From Symbiotaphrina buchneri (Eukaryota; Ascomycota; Symbiotaphrinales; Symbiotaphrinaceae), in contig BCIG01000011.1 in NCBI GenBank assembly GCA_001599915.1, positions 124,001 through 188,000 on the forward strand: 64,000 nt of DNA. The letters run 5' to 3'. Within the stretch, counting starts at the first letter, position 1, and each line of letters opens with the position of its first letter. The notes under the pieces were generated by a model. The model was not told the DNA's origin. It searched no databases and saw only the letters and a list, made by a program, of their open reading frames with translations. Both the position numbers and the translations under genes were made by a program. Below are positions 12,562 to 24,303 of this stretch, piece after piece.

Positions 12562-15378
12562 ATGCACTCCACATTTCCTTCATTCGCCCTTGGCTTCTTG
12601 AGGGATTTCTTCGGCGCATGGCTGGCTCTCGGTGGGCCTTGCATTACTTGACAAACCTTCTGTCTTCACAGCACACAGGCTTCGCCGTTTAGAACCTGGG
12701 TACTGGACTTGGCTACGAATATCTTTATGCGATAATTACTTCTAATACAAAGTTATTTTACTTCTAATATGTGTCCTTCACCTAAATCCTCATTTCAGTA
12801 GAAACCGTTGTCCTGTGATGGTGTATTGTAGCGCAACCTCCCACAGCTCTTCACTCTCTATCCAGGTCGATCCTCGCTGTGGGGAGATTTTCCCGCCCCC
12901 AATTCCCCCCGAGCTGTCGTTAAGCTGTCGTTGACTCTAGCACAACTTCTATTTTGGGCACATCTGATGTTTTCGCCGGACATGGCTAGCTCCCCAGAGA
13001 CTCTCCTGACGATCGAGGATGACCATCCCACCTCATCTTTCAGTCAGGCAACCTACAAAGTCAAAATCGTCTCAACATCCCCACCGGCGCCGCCTACGCC
13101 CTACTGTTCTCCGCAAACGGCGAATGTCTCACTATCATATACGAGTTCTTCTGCTACCTTCTACCATCAGGTACCCAGCCGGGTAATTTCTCATCTCCTC
13201 AGATGCGCGGTTGAGAAGGTGGAAGTGGGAGACGGTAGCCGATGACAGCCAAACGTGCCGAGTTCTGCCTGAAGCTCCACAACCATAACCCCACCGTCTG
13301 ATCCTCTGATCTGCGCGCGGCCACTACCTTGTTCGAGTAGGGGCGAGCATGGACACCCGCCAGGGCCGTTACACAGGCGCTCTTTCTGCACAGACTCCCG
13401 ACTCGTACCTGGATGCTGCGCTCGCCCGTGCATGATCGGTAGTGCATTTACGACTGTGAGAGTTTTGCTGACCTTGCACAGCCACAGTTCAGAGCGTTGT
13501 GAGTACCGTACCTTACAGCCAGCCATACGGAGTAAGTAATCGCAGACCTGTTGGCACACTGGACAGCCATACTGTGTCAATTAAGAAAATTCATCCAGCG
13601 AGCTTTTGCCATACAAGCCGTGAACCACATACTCTTTCTTTGTGATATGAATAATTGTTCACAATTGAACATTGATCTACGTGCATCACTCAGAGGTGAG
13701 GCTCCCTTGGCGAGGGGAGCAAAAGTAGCAAACAAACTGTGAGGTGTGCGCGGCCCGATGGGTACGGTGTCCTTGTCGTACCACTCACGTAACCTCCGTG
13801 TCCCAACTGCCATCTCCGGTTCCCTGCTTCCCAGTCACACCACGTCTCTCCAGGGACGCTAGGCCAATGGGTCCACGCGTCTATCTGCTCTTTGCTCCAT
13901 TTCCAGATTTGGAGATGCATTTGGCGCGTGTTGGACTTGCTGTGGGCAGTTGTTTCGAAGAGTTTCTGTGGATGGCAGCACGGGCGGGCCTGAACTGAGA
14001 GCGTGCGCACCGAGGTCAGGGAGTGGGGAACAGAAGCCGATCCGGTCCTGTCCCCGATGCAATGAACAGCATCAAGCTGAGTTACTTCCGTGCTTACCGT
14101 GGCTGATGTGCTAATGCTTCTCGCGGCCCGCATGAGGGATAAGTCCAAGGAACGAACCTTCTCCCACAGGCCATTCTTCACGGACCGCTCCTAGGCGACA
14201 TTGTGCCTCATTAACGATCCATTAGCGATACCCCACTGTTCCAATGTGTTGGCGAGAAGAAAGAAATTGGTTGCTCATGCTTTTGCGGCCATTGAGGCAT
14301 GTTCGGCATGTTAGAGGCTCTGAGCGTGGTTGAGACATGCGCTCGCCGAAACACTCCACGGGCACTATCCAAGAGAATGCTATGGTCTTATGCCATGAAG
14401 CTGGCCCGCCGGCACTAACAGTGTCTGCGCTCATGGCGGTCTCACTTGTGAAATTTCTGATCTGGATCTAATTGGGTGGGCTGGCAAGTAATGCTACTTG
14501 CTGGCCTCTCAACCTTCTGGAATGGTGCCTGTCAGAGCAAACGAGGTGTTTGCCATGCATTCGGGATCGATAATTAAACTTCCAAATTAACCATGCGATC
14601 TTTCTGTTGATTGCATGAATGCGCAGTAGACCAAGCAACTGCAATCCTGCGCGGGACGGTTTGTGGTGTTCCACCAGTTACAGTGTCTCAGTTCTCTTCG
14701 TTGGAATGACTTTACTTGCTTTCGTATAGTCTCTTACTAGCATCCTGGAGAAGATTGATTGCTGCATTCCGTTTTCCAGCCGGTGCGAAAATCATCTGGT
14801 TGCTCTAGCACTCCGTCATTTCGTTGCATGCTTGCTTAAAATATCGCTGCTTGCGGCTGGTGCGAGGATTGCTCTAATGGCTTGGTCCATTCCTCTACAG
14901 GTTGGATCCCATACTGAATCCTCTCCGGATATGAGATGGTCGCCAGGACGCTAAGTGATGTCCTTGCCGGCATCATACTAGGTCGGTCGGTTTAGAGTTG
15001 GTCCACTCTACCCCTTGCGTACCAAACCAGTTCGTCCCATACTGCTCGCAACACATTTGTTTTGGCACACGGCTTTCATTGCGACTATTCCATTTCCGTT
15101 TGTTTTGTTATTCATTCTATGAATCTCATTTCGCTGAGATTATACCGGTTCCCAGAGGGGAATTTGGTCCATCATCTCAATGCGGTATATAACTGTCTCC
15201 CCCAAGCACCCAGAAGTCTTCTTTCCTCACCACTGCACAGTCAAACATCTCAGTCGTCGACGCTTTTGTCTTCTCGTTTCATCCAGTCACTCGTTAAATA
15301 CATCGACTCGACCACTCACCGCATTACTATAATCTCTCGAGATCTATCTCTACCTCTTCTCCACATCAAACAATCAAA
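12562..15378. other. intergenic region, no gene seen
   Basis: About 2.8 kb between two cell-surface protein genes. It has short overlapping frames on both strands but no domain, splice-consistent gene or repeat family that I recognise. Such a long promoter region is common upstream of regulated fungal wall-protein genes. Confidence 0.5.
15186..15192 (+). promoter_or_regulatory. TATA box of the GPI-type protein gene
   Basis: TATATAA lies about 190 bp upstream of the ATG at 15379. The sequence between is rich in TC and CACC tracts, typical of strong fungal 5' leaders. Confidence 0.5.
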
Positions 15379-16065
15379 ATGAGAGCCTCCGTCGCCGTAC
15401 TCTTCGCCGCTTTCGCTGGCGCTTATGCCCAGGTCGCCGTCACTGGTGATGTTGGTTCGGACAACACTGACAGCAATGTCAACGCCAACCAGCAGATCGC
15501 GAACGGCAGTGGCAACGTCCAGGTGAACAACCAGGTCATCAACGGCGCTGCTGCCTCAGCGGCTAGCTACAACACCACCAGCTGCATCTCGAGCATCCCT
15601 ACCATCACCGGTGGCACCGTCACCAGCACAATCACTTCAACATACTGCCCTGTGTGCTCCAGCGCCTCTGCCAACGGTCTGTTCACAACCGTCTACACAA
15701 CCGTCTACGAGTCTGTCTGCCCGACTGGTGTTGTCCCCGTCACATACACCATCACTGAGACCTGCCCTGGCACCTGCACGTCCAGCACTGCTGCTCCTAC
15801 CGGCTTCACATCCGCGGTCACAGTCTGCACTGCTTGCGGTCCTACCCCTATCACCACAACTATCACATACGCTGCCAGCACCGGCGCCGCCTCCAAGACT
15901 GGCTCGAACTTGAGCACCGCGACCCTCACCGTCGTCCCTGCTGGCACCGGCGCTGCAACAACAGCGACATCCGTCCCCTTCACTGGTGCCGGTTCCGTGA
16001 ACTCGCTCGACCTGTTCCTCGGCGCCGTCGGCTTCGTGTTCGCTGGTGGCATGATGTGGCTATAG
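15379..16065 (+). CDS. probable GPI-anchored cell-surface protein
   Basis: One exon, 228 residues. The signal peptide is residues 1 to about 17 (cut after AYA). The mature part is small, Ser/Thr-rich and contains paired cysteines in a repeating style (CISS, CPVC, CPTG, CPGTC, CTAC) with many Val-Thr dipeptides. The last 20 residues are hydrophobic (LDLFLGAVGFVFAGGMMWL), preceded by small residues that would suit a GPI omega site. The ATG context AATCAAAATG is a good fungal start. Probably bound to membrane and wall. It shares a Thr-rich style with the protein at 11133 but no clear common domain. Specific function is unknown. Confidence 0.85.
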   Translation: MRASVAVLFAAFAGAYAQVAVTGDVGSDNTDSNVNANQQIANGSGNVQVNNQVINGAAASAASYNTTSCISSIPTITGGTVTSTITSTYCPVCSSASANGLFTTVYTTVYESVCPTGVVPVTYTITETCPGTCTSSTAAPTGFTSAVTVCTACGPTPITTTITYAASTGAASKTGSNLSTATLTVVPAGTGAATTATSVPFTGAGSVNSLDLFLGAVGFVFAGGMMWL

Positions 16066-16706
16066 AAGCCTTGACGCCTGGTCATGAGGAGGGGTTGTTA
16101 GAAAGAAGGGATGGTGTCCTTGGCCTCGTGTTGCCCTGGTCGCCAGCATTTGTCTTGTAACTTCTTCATCCCGCACCTGTTCAGAGGTTTGCTCTTTCAT
16201 CGACGGGGTTTCAAGGTCACCGGGCTGGATCGTTCGGGCTTAGGATGGCTGGCGCCTTCTTTCATTTCATGGTACACTTCTTGGATACGGGTTTAATATC
16301 TTAATGGACACCTGGCATTAAAACATCTACTTGATCAACTTCAACTTGTCCCACTTGCTCTTGTGATTGTAGTAATACTGCCTCGCGTATTGGCCCTGAT
16401 CTTTGATCGTCCTTTAGTAGATTTGCTCTCGGTTCCCCAGAATGGCTCCATCCCTTGCTTGAGTCGCGTGCTATGTTGCTTCCAAGGCCGTTGCAGCTAC
16501 TCGTGACCTTTCGATCTAGAAGAATTTGCAACACTTCCTCGCCTTTTTCAACGCTACGGATAGAGATTCAACACGGAGTAGAGTCGGTCAATGACGATCA
16601 TGGTTCTTAGATAGACTATACTTGCAACCCTTCCCTCGATGGATTACCATTACATACACCTATAGACTGCGTTCTCCTTGATCCTGTGCTCGTTAGTAAT
16701 ACTTGC

Positions 16707-18149
16707 TTATTTATTCTTCCCCTCCAACCTCTTCAATCCCTCCCTCGCACCCTCTACCCCCTCCGCAAACCCCATCGCGCGACTCAAGCTCTCCGCCTCC
16801 GCATACCTCTTCCGCGCCTCAGCAAGGTCACCCGCCATCTCCGCAAACTCGCCGAGATTGTGCGTCGCGACCGCGCAACCCACGTCGCATTCTTCCGTGC
16901 GTTCCGGCGGTTGGATCTTCGCGGCCACGGCGAGCGACTTCAGCGCCCAGGCGCGGGCGTTGGAGATGAGCTGCTGCCGGGACGGCGGTGTGATGCCGGT
17001 CGGTGAGAGGGTGGAGGATGTGGAGCTGGAGGGAGAAGAGTCCGAAGAAGAGAAGAAAGAAGCGGGTGGTGATTGTTGCGCGAGGCTGATGGCGAGGTTG
17101 TTCATGAGGATGACGGAGTGGCAGGATGCTGATGGGTTGAGGGAGAGTGCCTGGAGGTAGAGGGGTGCGGCGAGGTAGTGCTTAGATGCTGCTTCGTATT
17201 TGTCTGCGAGGGCTGTAGGCGTCCGCAATTAGCAAGATACCCCTGAATGCCCTGAGAATATATGTCAAATAAACACTTACCTTCCAGCGCTCCTCCAGTC
17301 TCTTCATTGGACATCCACTCGCCCTCCCCTTCCTTCACGCCTTCCTCCGCTCTCCGCTTCTGTTCCTTCAAGATCGTCTCTACCGCCCACACCAGCCTCT
17401 CCTCGGCCGTCTCCGGCTCCTTAACCAGGTCGTACAACTCCCCCAGTTTGACGCTGATTCCCACCGTCTTCGCTAGCACCCTGGTCCGTTGTCCTTTGTC
17501 TTTCAGGAGCGGCGCCTTCTCCTCCAACCATCTGAGGTTATCCGTCCTCACAATCTCTAACACCCGGATAGCCCTGGGGTAGAATTGCAATTTCTCCAGA
17601 AACGCCGCCAGCTGTATCTTTATGCCAATTACCTCGTCGCTGAAAGGATCCATGCCGATCTCGTCGGCAATCCGTATAGCTTCATGATAATTCTTGACGG
17701 CTTCCTGAGCGTCCTCTTTCACATTTGAGTAGTACAGTGCTCGGCGGAGCCGCTTAGCTACAGCCTCTGGGAATGTATGGAGTGTAGAGCCAACGTATTT
17801 ATTGTAGATGTAGGTTTGGTATCCAAGGAAGCCGCATATGGCGAGGATGCTGCAGAGGAGAAGTTAGCGAAATGTGAACATGCGCAAGGAGGCAGATGGA
17901 CAAGACCCACGTTACGCCTGCCAAGGTCAGTGTAAATGGATTCGTCCTATAAGCATCCTCAATGGCCTGCCTGGGCGTCAATATTCGTGCTGTGCGCCGG
18001 GACGGTGTCCATGGTTGGCGGCGGAGTTGTCCTGGAGTTGTAGGGGTGATGTTAGGCCTAGGGCGAGCCTGGATCTGTGTTACTATGCGCCGAGCACAGC
18101 ATCTCGATGTGACTGCAGGCCCTATTCGATGGACCTGTCTGCTGAACAT
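16707..18149 (-). CDS. Mgr3-like mitochondrial TPR protein
   Basis: Exons 18149-17911, 17849-17281 and 17212-16707 give 437 residues. The N-terminus is Arg-rich and suits a mitochondrial presequence. A membrane segment (LTLAGVTILAICGFLGY) is formed across intron 1. The rest is helical with tetratricopeptide-like units (AVKNYHEAIRIADEIG, APLYLQALSLNP, CAVATHNLGEFAEMAGD). In yeast, Mgr3 is an inner-membrane adaptor that feeds substrates to the i-AAA protease Yme1; length and layout fit that family. Intron 1 uses GTGGGT. The gene is divergent from the SRAP gene, with 209 bp between the two start codons. Assignment to Mgr3 rests on layout recalled from memory. Confidence 0.75.
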
Positions 18150-18358
18150 AGTAGTGGTTGTTAATTTCAAGCGCAAAGCTCGAGGCCCTGTTCTGTTACT
18201 TTGCGGAGGTGCTGAGCTTCTCCGCTAGCATATGCAGAGTGACGTGATACGCGACCTGCGGAGAGCAACCCCCCCAACAGCTCCAGGCTTCAATAAGGCT
18301 CAGCCCACAGCTTCAGAGCTATAGCTTGAGTGTGAAAGCCTTCGCAACTGCCCGCAGG
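18150..18358. promoter_or_regulatory. shared divergent promoter region
   Basis: Only 209 bp separate the start codons of the Mgr3-like gene (minus) and the SRAP gene (plus), so both promoters must lie here or overlap the 5' coding ends. No TATA box is obvious. Confidence 0.5.
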
Positions 18359-19816
18359 ATGTGTGGTAGGTATGCACTGTCGCTGGTACGTGTTTATATT
18401 CCAAACATACCCACAATTGCCCACACTGATACGACGCAGCGTCCGTCCGAAGTCCGGGCACAGTTCGAGAGCTCGGGCATGCATGTCGATGAAGCTCCAG
18501 ATGACGACGACACCCGACCAAGCTACAATGTTGCGCCGGGCTATTATGAGCTAGTTTATAGGGCAGACGTCCCGGACTACGGTGCCGGCGGACGACAGCA
18601 TAACGAAGGAGAGCACACAGAGGAAGGTCAAGAAGGGACCACCGGCGCGCAGGACGGACAGGTCACCCATGACGAAGAAGACAGATCCAAGCAGACGCAG
18701 TACAAGCTGCAGGCAATGAAATGGGGTAATACCTAGCAATCAGAATTTCCATTGCGCCAACTGGTCGGACTGACGGACGGGCATACAGGGCTGATCCCTT
18801 TCTGGACCAAGCGGAAGCCGGACTATGGCTCGATGCTCAGGACTATCAACTGCCGCGACGACTCACTTGCAGCCGGTGGAGGCATGTGGAACACAATGAA
18901 GCAGAGAAAGAGGTGCATCGTCGTCTGTCAAGGTTTCTACGAATGGCTGAAGAAGGACGGCGGCAAGGAGAGATTGCCATACTATATTCGGCGTAAGGAT
19001 GGCCAACTCATGTGCTTTGCCGGACTATGGGACGTCTGCAAATACGAAGGTAAGTTTTGAGTATCCTCAAACGATGCTATACGTGACCAGATACTGACGT
19101 ACAGACGCACAGGTGAAGAAGAAAAGCAGTACACGTACACCATAATTACTACAGACGCCAATGATCAAATAAAATTCCTTCACAACCGCATGCCCGTCAT
19201 CTTTGACAACGGCTCGGAGGCGATCCGTACCTGGCTGGATCCAGCTCGCTCAACATGGAGCAAGGAATTGCAGAGCTTGCTGAAGCCCTATCAAGGCGAG
19301 CTGGAAATCTACCCTGTCTCGAAAGACGTGAATAAGGTCGGGAACAATTCTGCCAGCTTCATTATTCCGCTCGACAGCAAGGAGAATAAGAGCAACATCG
19401 CGAACTTCTTCGCCAATGCTCAGGGCGCGGCGAAGAGCAAGGCAGGAAAGCAGGAAATCAAGAAAGAGCAGAAAGACGTGGAGGAGAATGATGGCAAGGT
19501 CGAGCACAACAAAGGAGAGGTTCGACAAACAATGAACAAGGATACAACGGAAGACAATGCCCCCTTACCCGGTGGGAAAGCCGCTTCTCCTAGAGGCAAG
19601 ACGGGCATAAAACGAGAACACGAAGACGAGGAGGCAGAAGAAAAGCCCGCGAAAGCGATGAAGATGGAAGAGGTCAAATCACCGCCAGAGGCTCCGTCAG
19701 GTAGGAAGACCCGGAGTGCGACAAGCAACAGTAAGAGCGCCAAACCAAGCCCGAAGAAGAAGACAGCTACTGCCGGCGATGGAAGTCAGAGGATCACCAA
19801 CTTCTTCAACAAGTGA
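18359..19816 (+). CDS. SRAP domain protein (HMCES/YedK family)
   Basis: Exons 18359-18385, 18440-18725, 18789-19049 and 19113-19816 give 425 residues. The first exon is only 27 nt and codes MCGRYALSL; Cys2 is the residue that crosslinks to abasic sites once the Met is removed. Further family signatures are SYNVAP, KWGLIPFW (built across intron 2), GFYEW and HNRMPVI, whose His is catalytic in the family. The protein shields abasic sites in single-stranded DNA by forming a DNA-protein crosslink. The last 150 residues are a Lys/Glu-rich fungal extension with NLS-like clusters and a C-terminal RITNFFNK that resembles a PCNA-binding motif; a second similar site is SNIANFF. Confidence 0.9.
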
Positions 19817-21970
19817 ATTATCCTGACGATGCTGCTCTTTCTGCGATAGGTCTCTTTTCCACGTTGATACCCACATTAATGGCGTTGGCAGCAGAGCGGT
19901 GTCAAGGGTCTCGGTTGGGCTGCGATGTCGGATTTCTTCGCCGTGGAGCCCTCCAATGAAGCGTGTGACCCTGTCAGTTGTAGATACAAATAATGACCAT
20001 TTACTTGCCGTCATCCTTGGTTAGGAGTGATTGCGGGGCAACATGTCTCAGTCCGTGTGCAGAAAATATTGGGATAGGGGACGGAAACAATGTGATTCAT
20101 GGCCGTACTCGCATTCAAGACTTATTACCCCAGCTTCGATTCGTAGAGCTGCCCAGTCATGACAGCAAAGAGTTATCTTTTCAAACATGAGACTGCATCG
20201 GAGCGGATTCCGACGGTCGGGCCAATGCCGAGGGAGTGACTCGGCATGCATCCGAATCGTAAACGGCTGGGATCTGCGAACCCGTGACAGCCTTATCATG
20301 CGCATGGAAATGAGACGTTCTTTTATATCAGGCTCCAATCACTCAACTTCAGGGTTATGGCTCCAGAAAAAGCTGATACTGTGGTTTCAATTAGAGTTCC
20401 GGGCGAGAAGCCGTGGGCGACAATCTAAAAGGCACGAGAGTGGGGGACTCGACAGGCATCTGGCTATCTATCCGACAGGGATCAGGTGTGGAATCTTGTT
20501 CCTGTTGATTTAGAGCTTTGATATTGGATGCGATAAGCTTTCGGGTGTCTACAAGCGCTGATATACTCCGTAGAAAGGACCGTATAATCTGCAAACCAAG
20601 TTTTTGGACGATGCAGACGGGCCCTAATTTCTCCAAATAGCGGTCAATCAGCATGCGCAGATGCCCCGTTGATATTGAAGCACAGCCCTCACTCCAGAGA
20701 TTATAAGGGGTTGTGGCGGTTGTGATCCAACTGTCAATTATTTGGTGATTACTATGCGCAGTATCTGCATGGATACAAAGCTCCAATACCAAGTCCTCCA
20801 CCTCATTTTGAGGACCATACAGGATGTTACACAGTCCTTTGGTGTAGAAGACGGTCATCTTTCAACATCTAGCAGGCTAGTGACCAAAGAGGCAATCGGT
20901 GGAGCGTTGATTTGGTCCCATGTGGACTCAACAGGGGAAACGCAGCAGAGTGATCGGCCGAGTCTGACACGCTTTGGAGCAGTTGGAGCAAACCAAATGG
21001 ACAGGGATAGGCCTTAAGGGGAAGGCGGGTGCGAAGTGGACGCGTGATTGAGTTTGGCTTGGTTTGCATGTATGCATGCATACATGCATGCAGTAAGAAG
21101 CTTTCAGTACTCATACTACTGTGATTGCGTTTGAGTGGCTGTGATTAAGAACCGGGACATAAATTATTATTGCAGGAAGGACGCAAGCCCACTTCAGCCA
21201 GCCTTGGGCTTTCCTCGGCGCAGCTTAAGATTGGGAAGATGAGGTAGGACTCATCAATCGACGATGAGGTTGTTATCAGCGTGGTAGTTGTGAAGATAGA
21301 GTCCCTAACATAGGATGGATTACATACGGGTTTGTGATCATCTCTTCGTGGATCGATGTGGCTTAACTGGGCTGGAGGGAAGCACCTGCGTGCAAATTGG
21401 ATGTGTGCACACTTTGCCGTGGTCTTGTCCTCATGCGGCCTAAGGCGAAACGTTTTGGGTAGTTCCCGCAAACGGTCGTTCCTTCATGCACCACAGCACC
21501 CACCCCCGGTACCCCCAGCATCCCAGCAAGATACCTTACCCTTGCCCTTACGAGCACCTTTTACGAAGTACTTGCGGACGGAGAACGTCGTAGACCGTCT
21601 AGCCGTTTCCCTCCGCAGCTCTCACTCATCCATCCCCGCTGCTGCTGCTGCTCCGCTCTTCCCCAAAACATGCTCGCCCTGCCTTGGACCCTTGCATCGC
21701 CTCGGGGAATTTTCCGATTGACAGCTTTGCTTTGACATTCTTAAGAATTATATCTTTTGCTATTCACCCAAGATGTGATCCCTTCACCAAGGTTGGCAGG
21801 TGCTTGCCCCCACCTTGTACAACTCGACCACAATTACAAATATCAACTTCGAAGCTTGTTCCTGACTTCGGCGACACCGTGCGCAACCCCCGGACCCCGT
21901 TAAAACAGCTCCAGCCCTTCTCCAAATATCCTGCTTCCCTGATGAGCAAATTGCGACTGCGCTGGCAACC
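19817..21970. other. intergenic region with one doubtful reading frame
   Basis: About 2.15 kb. Apart from a possible minus-strand frame at 20391-20858, nothing gene-like is visible. The last 500 bp are C/T-rich and probably hold the promoter and leader of the isochorismatase/AlkB fusion gene. Confidence 0.45.
20391..20858 (-). CDS. hypothetical 155-residue protein, doubtful
   Basis: An ATG-started frame of 155 codons with a balanced, helical-looking composition (for example MLIDRYLEKLGPVCIVQKLG). No domain is recognised and no TATA box or intron supports it. It could be a fragment of the C-terminal part of a larger, decayed gene. Confidence 0.25.
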   Translation of the reverse strand: MTVFYTKGLCNILYGPQNEVEDLVLELCIHADTAHSNHQIIDSWITTATTPYNLWSEGCASISTGHLRMLIDRYLEKLGPVCIVQKLGLQIIRSFLRSISALVDTRKLIASNIKALNQQEQDSTPDPCRIDSQMPVESPTLVPFRLSPTASRPEL

Positions 21971-24144
21971 ATGTTCAAGATCCCGGATAACATTCCGCTC
22001 CTGACCACTCGCCAGGCCCTCATCGTGCTCGACCTACACTTCGACGGCCCCGAGCCGAGAGAGGAGTATGTCAATAATATCAAGACACTGATTCCGGTAT
22101 TCCGGTCGTCTGGGGATGTCGTGTGGGCATCTGACTGGAACCACCAGCGGAGAAGAAGCGGCGGGGAGGGGAGCGGTTCAGAGTCGGATTCTTCGGAAGA
22201 AGAGACACAACGGCCACAACGTGTCAAGGACAAGGATAAGGATGGGAGAGCTTCTAAGAGAACGAAGGAGGACAGTGGGATAGGGAACACCCCTCCCGCA
22301 TCGCCCCGAGACAGAAGATTTCCGGCAAGCAGGCAGGCGGAGGATCTGTTAAGGCGTACAAAGGACAGGCATGCTGCTGAAGGATATGGCGTTTCATCAA
22401 ACGAATCCTCAGATGTAGAAGGCTTTCAAGGGCTAAGCACAGTGCCTAATGCTGGCCGGCAACAACATTTCAACAATAACCATCCACTTGCCAATATACC
22501 ACTGAAGTCATTCCAGGACAGGACCAAAGATCGAGTCATTGATAAAACCACTGAGTCTGCGTTCAAGAACCCTCGCCTCATTATGCAACTTCGGAGCTCT
22601 CTAGTCACTGAACTTTTCCTATGCGGAACATCGACCTACACCTCCGTCTATGCGACAGCTCTAGACGCCGCCCAACACGGCTTTTCAATTACCATATTAA
22701 CCGACTGCATAGGGTACAAGGACGAAAGGAAGCATGTGCAAATGTTGAAGCAGATGCAAGACTACCTTGCGGCCGAGATCATGACTAGCAGGGAGCTCAT
22801 CGAGGAGATTGCAGGAGAACAGAAAGAAGACCTGGCAAACAAGTTATCGGAAAGCCATGGCAGGAAAAGAATGGCTGATGGTGACTTGGAGACTGGAATT
22901 GAAGGTATGATGCTCAAGAGTGCGATAACGCCATTATGGATGATAATAATTCTTCAGATGGTCGTACAAAACGGGTCTCCCCGCCGAGAGCGCGCAGACC
23001 TTCAGACGAGCACGGCTCACAAAGCGGGCAAGTGACTTCCCAGGGCAAACTTCGCGTACGGAAGAAGACCGAACGACCTCCAGAGCGGCCGCCGAGTGTT
23101 CGCTCACCGCCCTCCAGTAGTGGAACATCAATACCTTCAATGAAACATACCCACCCTGAGAGCAATCCTCACAACTCTACGATATCAGACGCTACTACAT
23201 GGGGAGCTGGCGACAGTCGAATCATCCATGACCTGCTACCGACGTCCGAAAGTGCGACAGCCTTTGACAAACTACGATCAGAGATCAAGTGGCACACTAT
23301 GCACCACCGCGGTGGACCTGTACCACGTTTAGTAGCCTCCCAAGGTGCCATAATCTCTGAAGATGGCTCAATACCAATATATCGGCATCCAGCAGACGAA
23401 GTTCCTCCCTTACTTTCGTTCACGCCCACTGTGGATAAGATACGACAGATAGCCGAAAACGCTCTCCGGCGAGAAGGCCTGAGTAAGGGCCCTCTGAATC
23501 ACGTTTTAATCCAGCTGTACCGCACTGGAGAGGATGCCATCTCCGAGCATGCGGACAAGTGGCTCGATATAAAGCGTGGTAGCAGCGTGGTCAATGTCAG
23601 CATAGGCGCAAAGCGCACTATGATCCTGCGTAAAAAGAAGTCCGCGGCGGCGAAGGATCATGCATCAACCTCATCTGCATCCACCCTATGGGGCATTCTG
23701 AAAGACATGGAAGATCAGCTTCACCGCGAGGTCCAGAGGATTCCTCTGCCGCATAACTCGATGTTCATCCTTGGCGAATCCACAAACCGCCGATGGCTGC
23801 ACGGTATCAGGCCAGACAGGCGGCCGGCTGAACTAAAGACGCCCGAAGAGCTTGCATATGGTGGGGAGCGCATCTCGCTGACGTTTCGGTGTATTGAGAC
23901 GTTCACCACGGCCGATGGCTCGAAAATCTGGGGTCAAGGTGCCAAAGCCAAGAGCAGGGATGAGGCACGTGTGCTGGAAAATCCCTGTGGGTGTCGCTCT
24001 GAGAGGGAGGCGATGCTTGCGGCATTCGGCAAGGAAAACCATGAGTCTGATCTCGACTGGGAGGAGATATATGGTGATGGGTTCGACGTGGTCAATTTTG
24101 AGACGTCGGCCGACCCAGGGCTCGGTCCAGGCGCCAAGAGGTAG
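21971..24144 (+). CDS. isochorismatase-like / AlkB-like 2OG-Fe(II) oxygenase fusion
   Basis: Exons 21971-22904 and 22958-24144 give 706 residues; the 53-bp intron has a GTATGA donor. Residues 1-290 form an isochorismatase-like fold: ALIVLDLHFD supplies the first Asp, IDKTTESAF the Lys, and CGTSTYTSVYATALDA covers the nucleophile loop, where Ser stands in the usual Cys position. A charged linker follows. Residues about 410-630 form an AlkB-type domain with HxD at 509/511 (SEHADKW), a distal His at about 593 (RRWLHGIR) and an R-x5-R (RISLTFR) at about 616/622, so the iron and 2-oxoglutarate ligands are complete. AlkB-type enzymes remove alkyl groups from nucleic acid. A Cys-containing tail (NPCGCRSE) follows. 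The ATG at 21971 has an ACC context. Confidence 0.85.
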
Positions 24145-24283
24145 GATTGCCCGACTTGGTCAATCAAATAATGGGATGGCGTTCAAAGTGGATGGGTCCA
24201 GCTTTTTGTGGTGCTGGCTGGTGAGCGTGCGGTTCTTGATTGATACCATCAGTTCTCTTCTTGTATTATCGTCGTTTCTATAA

Positions 24284-24303
24284 CCCCCTACCGCGGTAGG
24301 GGG
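24284..24303. repeat. 20-bp perfect palindrome
   Basis: Five C, then TACCGCGGTA, then five G: a perfect 20-bp inverted repeat centred on CCGCGG. It lies 140 bp after the stop of the AlkB-like fusion gene. In RNA it would form a short strong hairpin in the 3' end region. Confidence 0.6.

Noticed and set aside
11935-12567. 210-codon minus-strand frame
   Set aside because: Mirror of the secreted protein gene; Gly/Ala/Arg-rich composition is what antisense of Ser/Thr/Ala codons gives.
21061-21093. TGCATGCATACATGCATGC alternating repeat
   Set aside because: Simple purine-pyrimidine repeat of about 30 bp; no sign of function.
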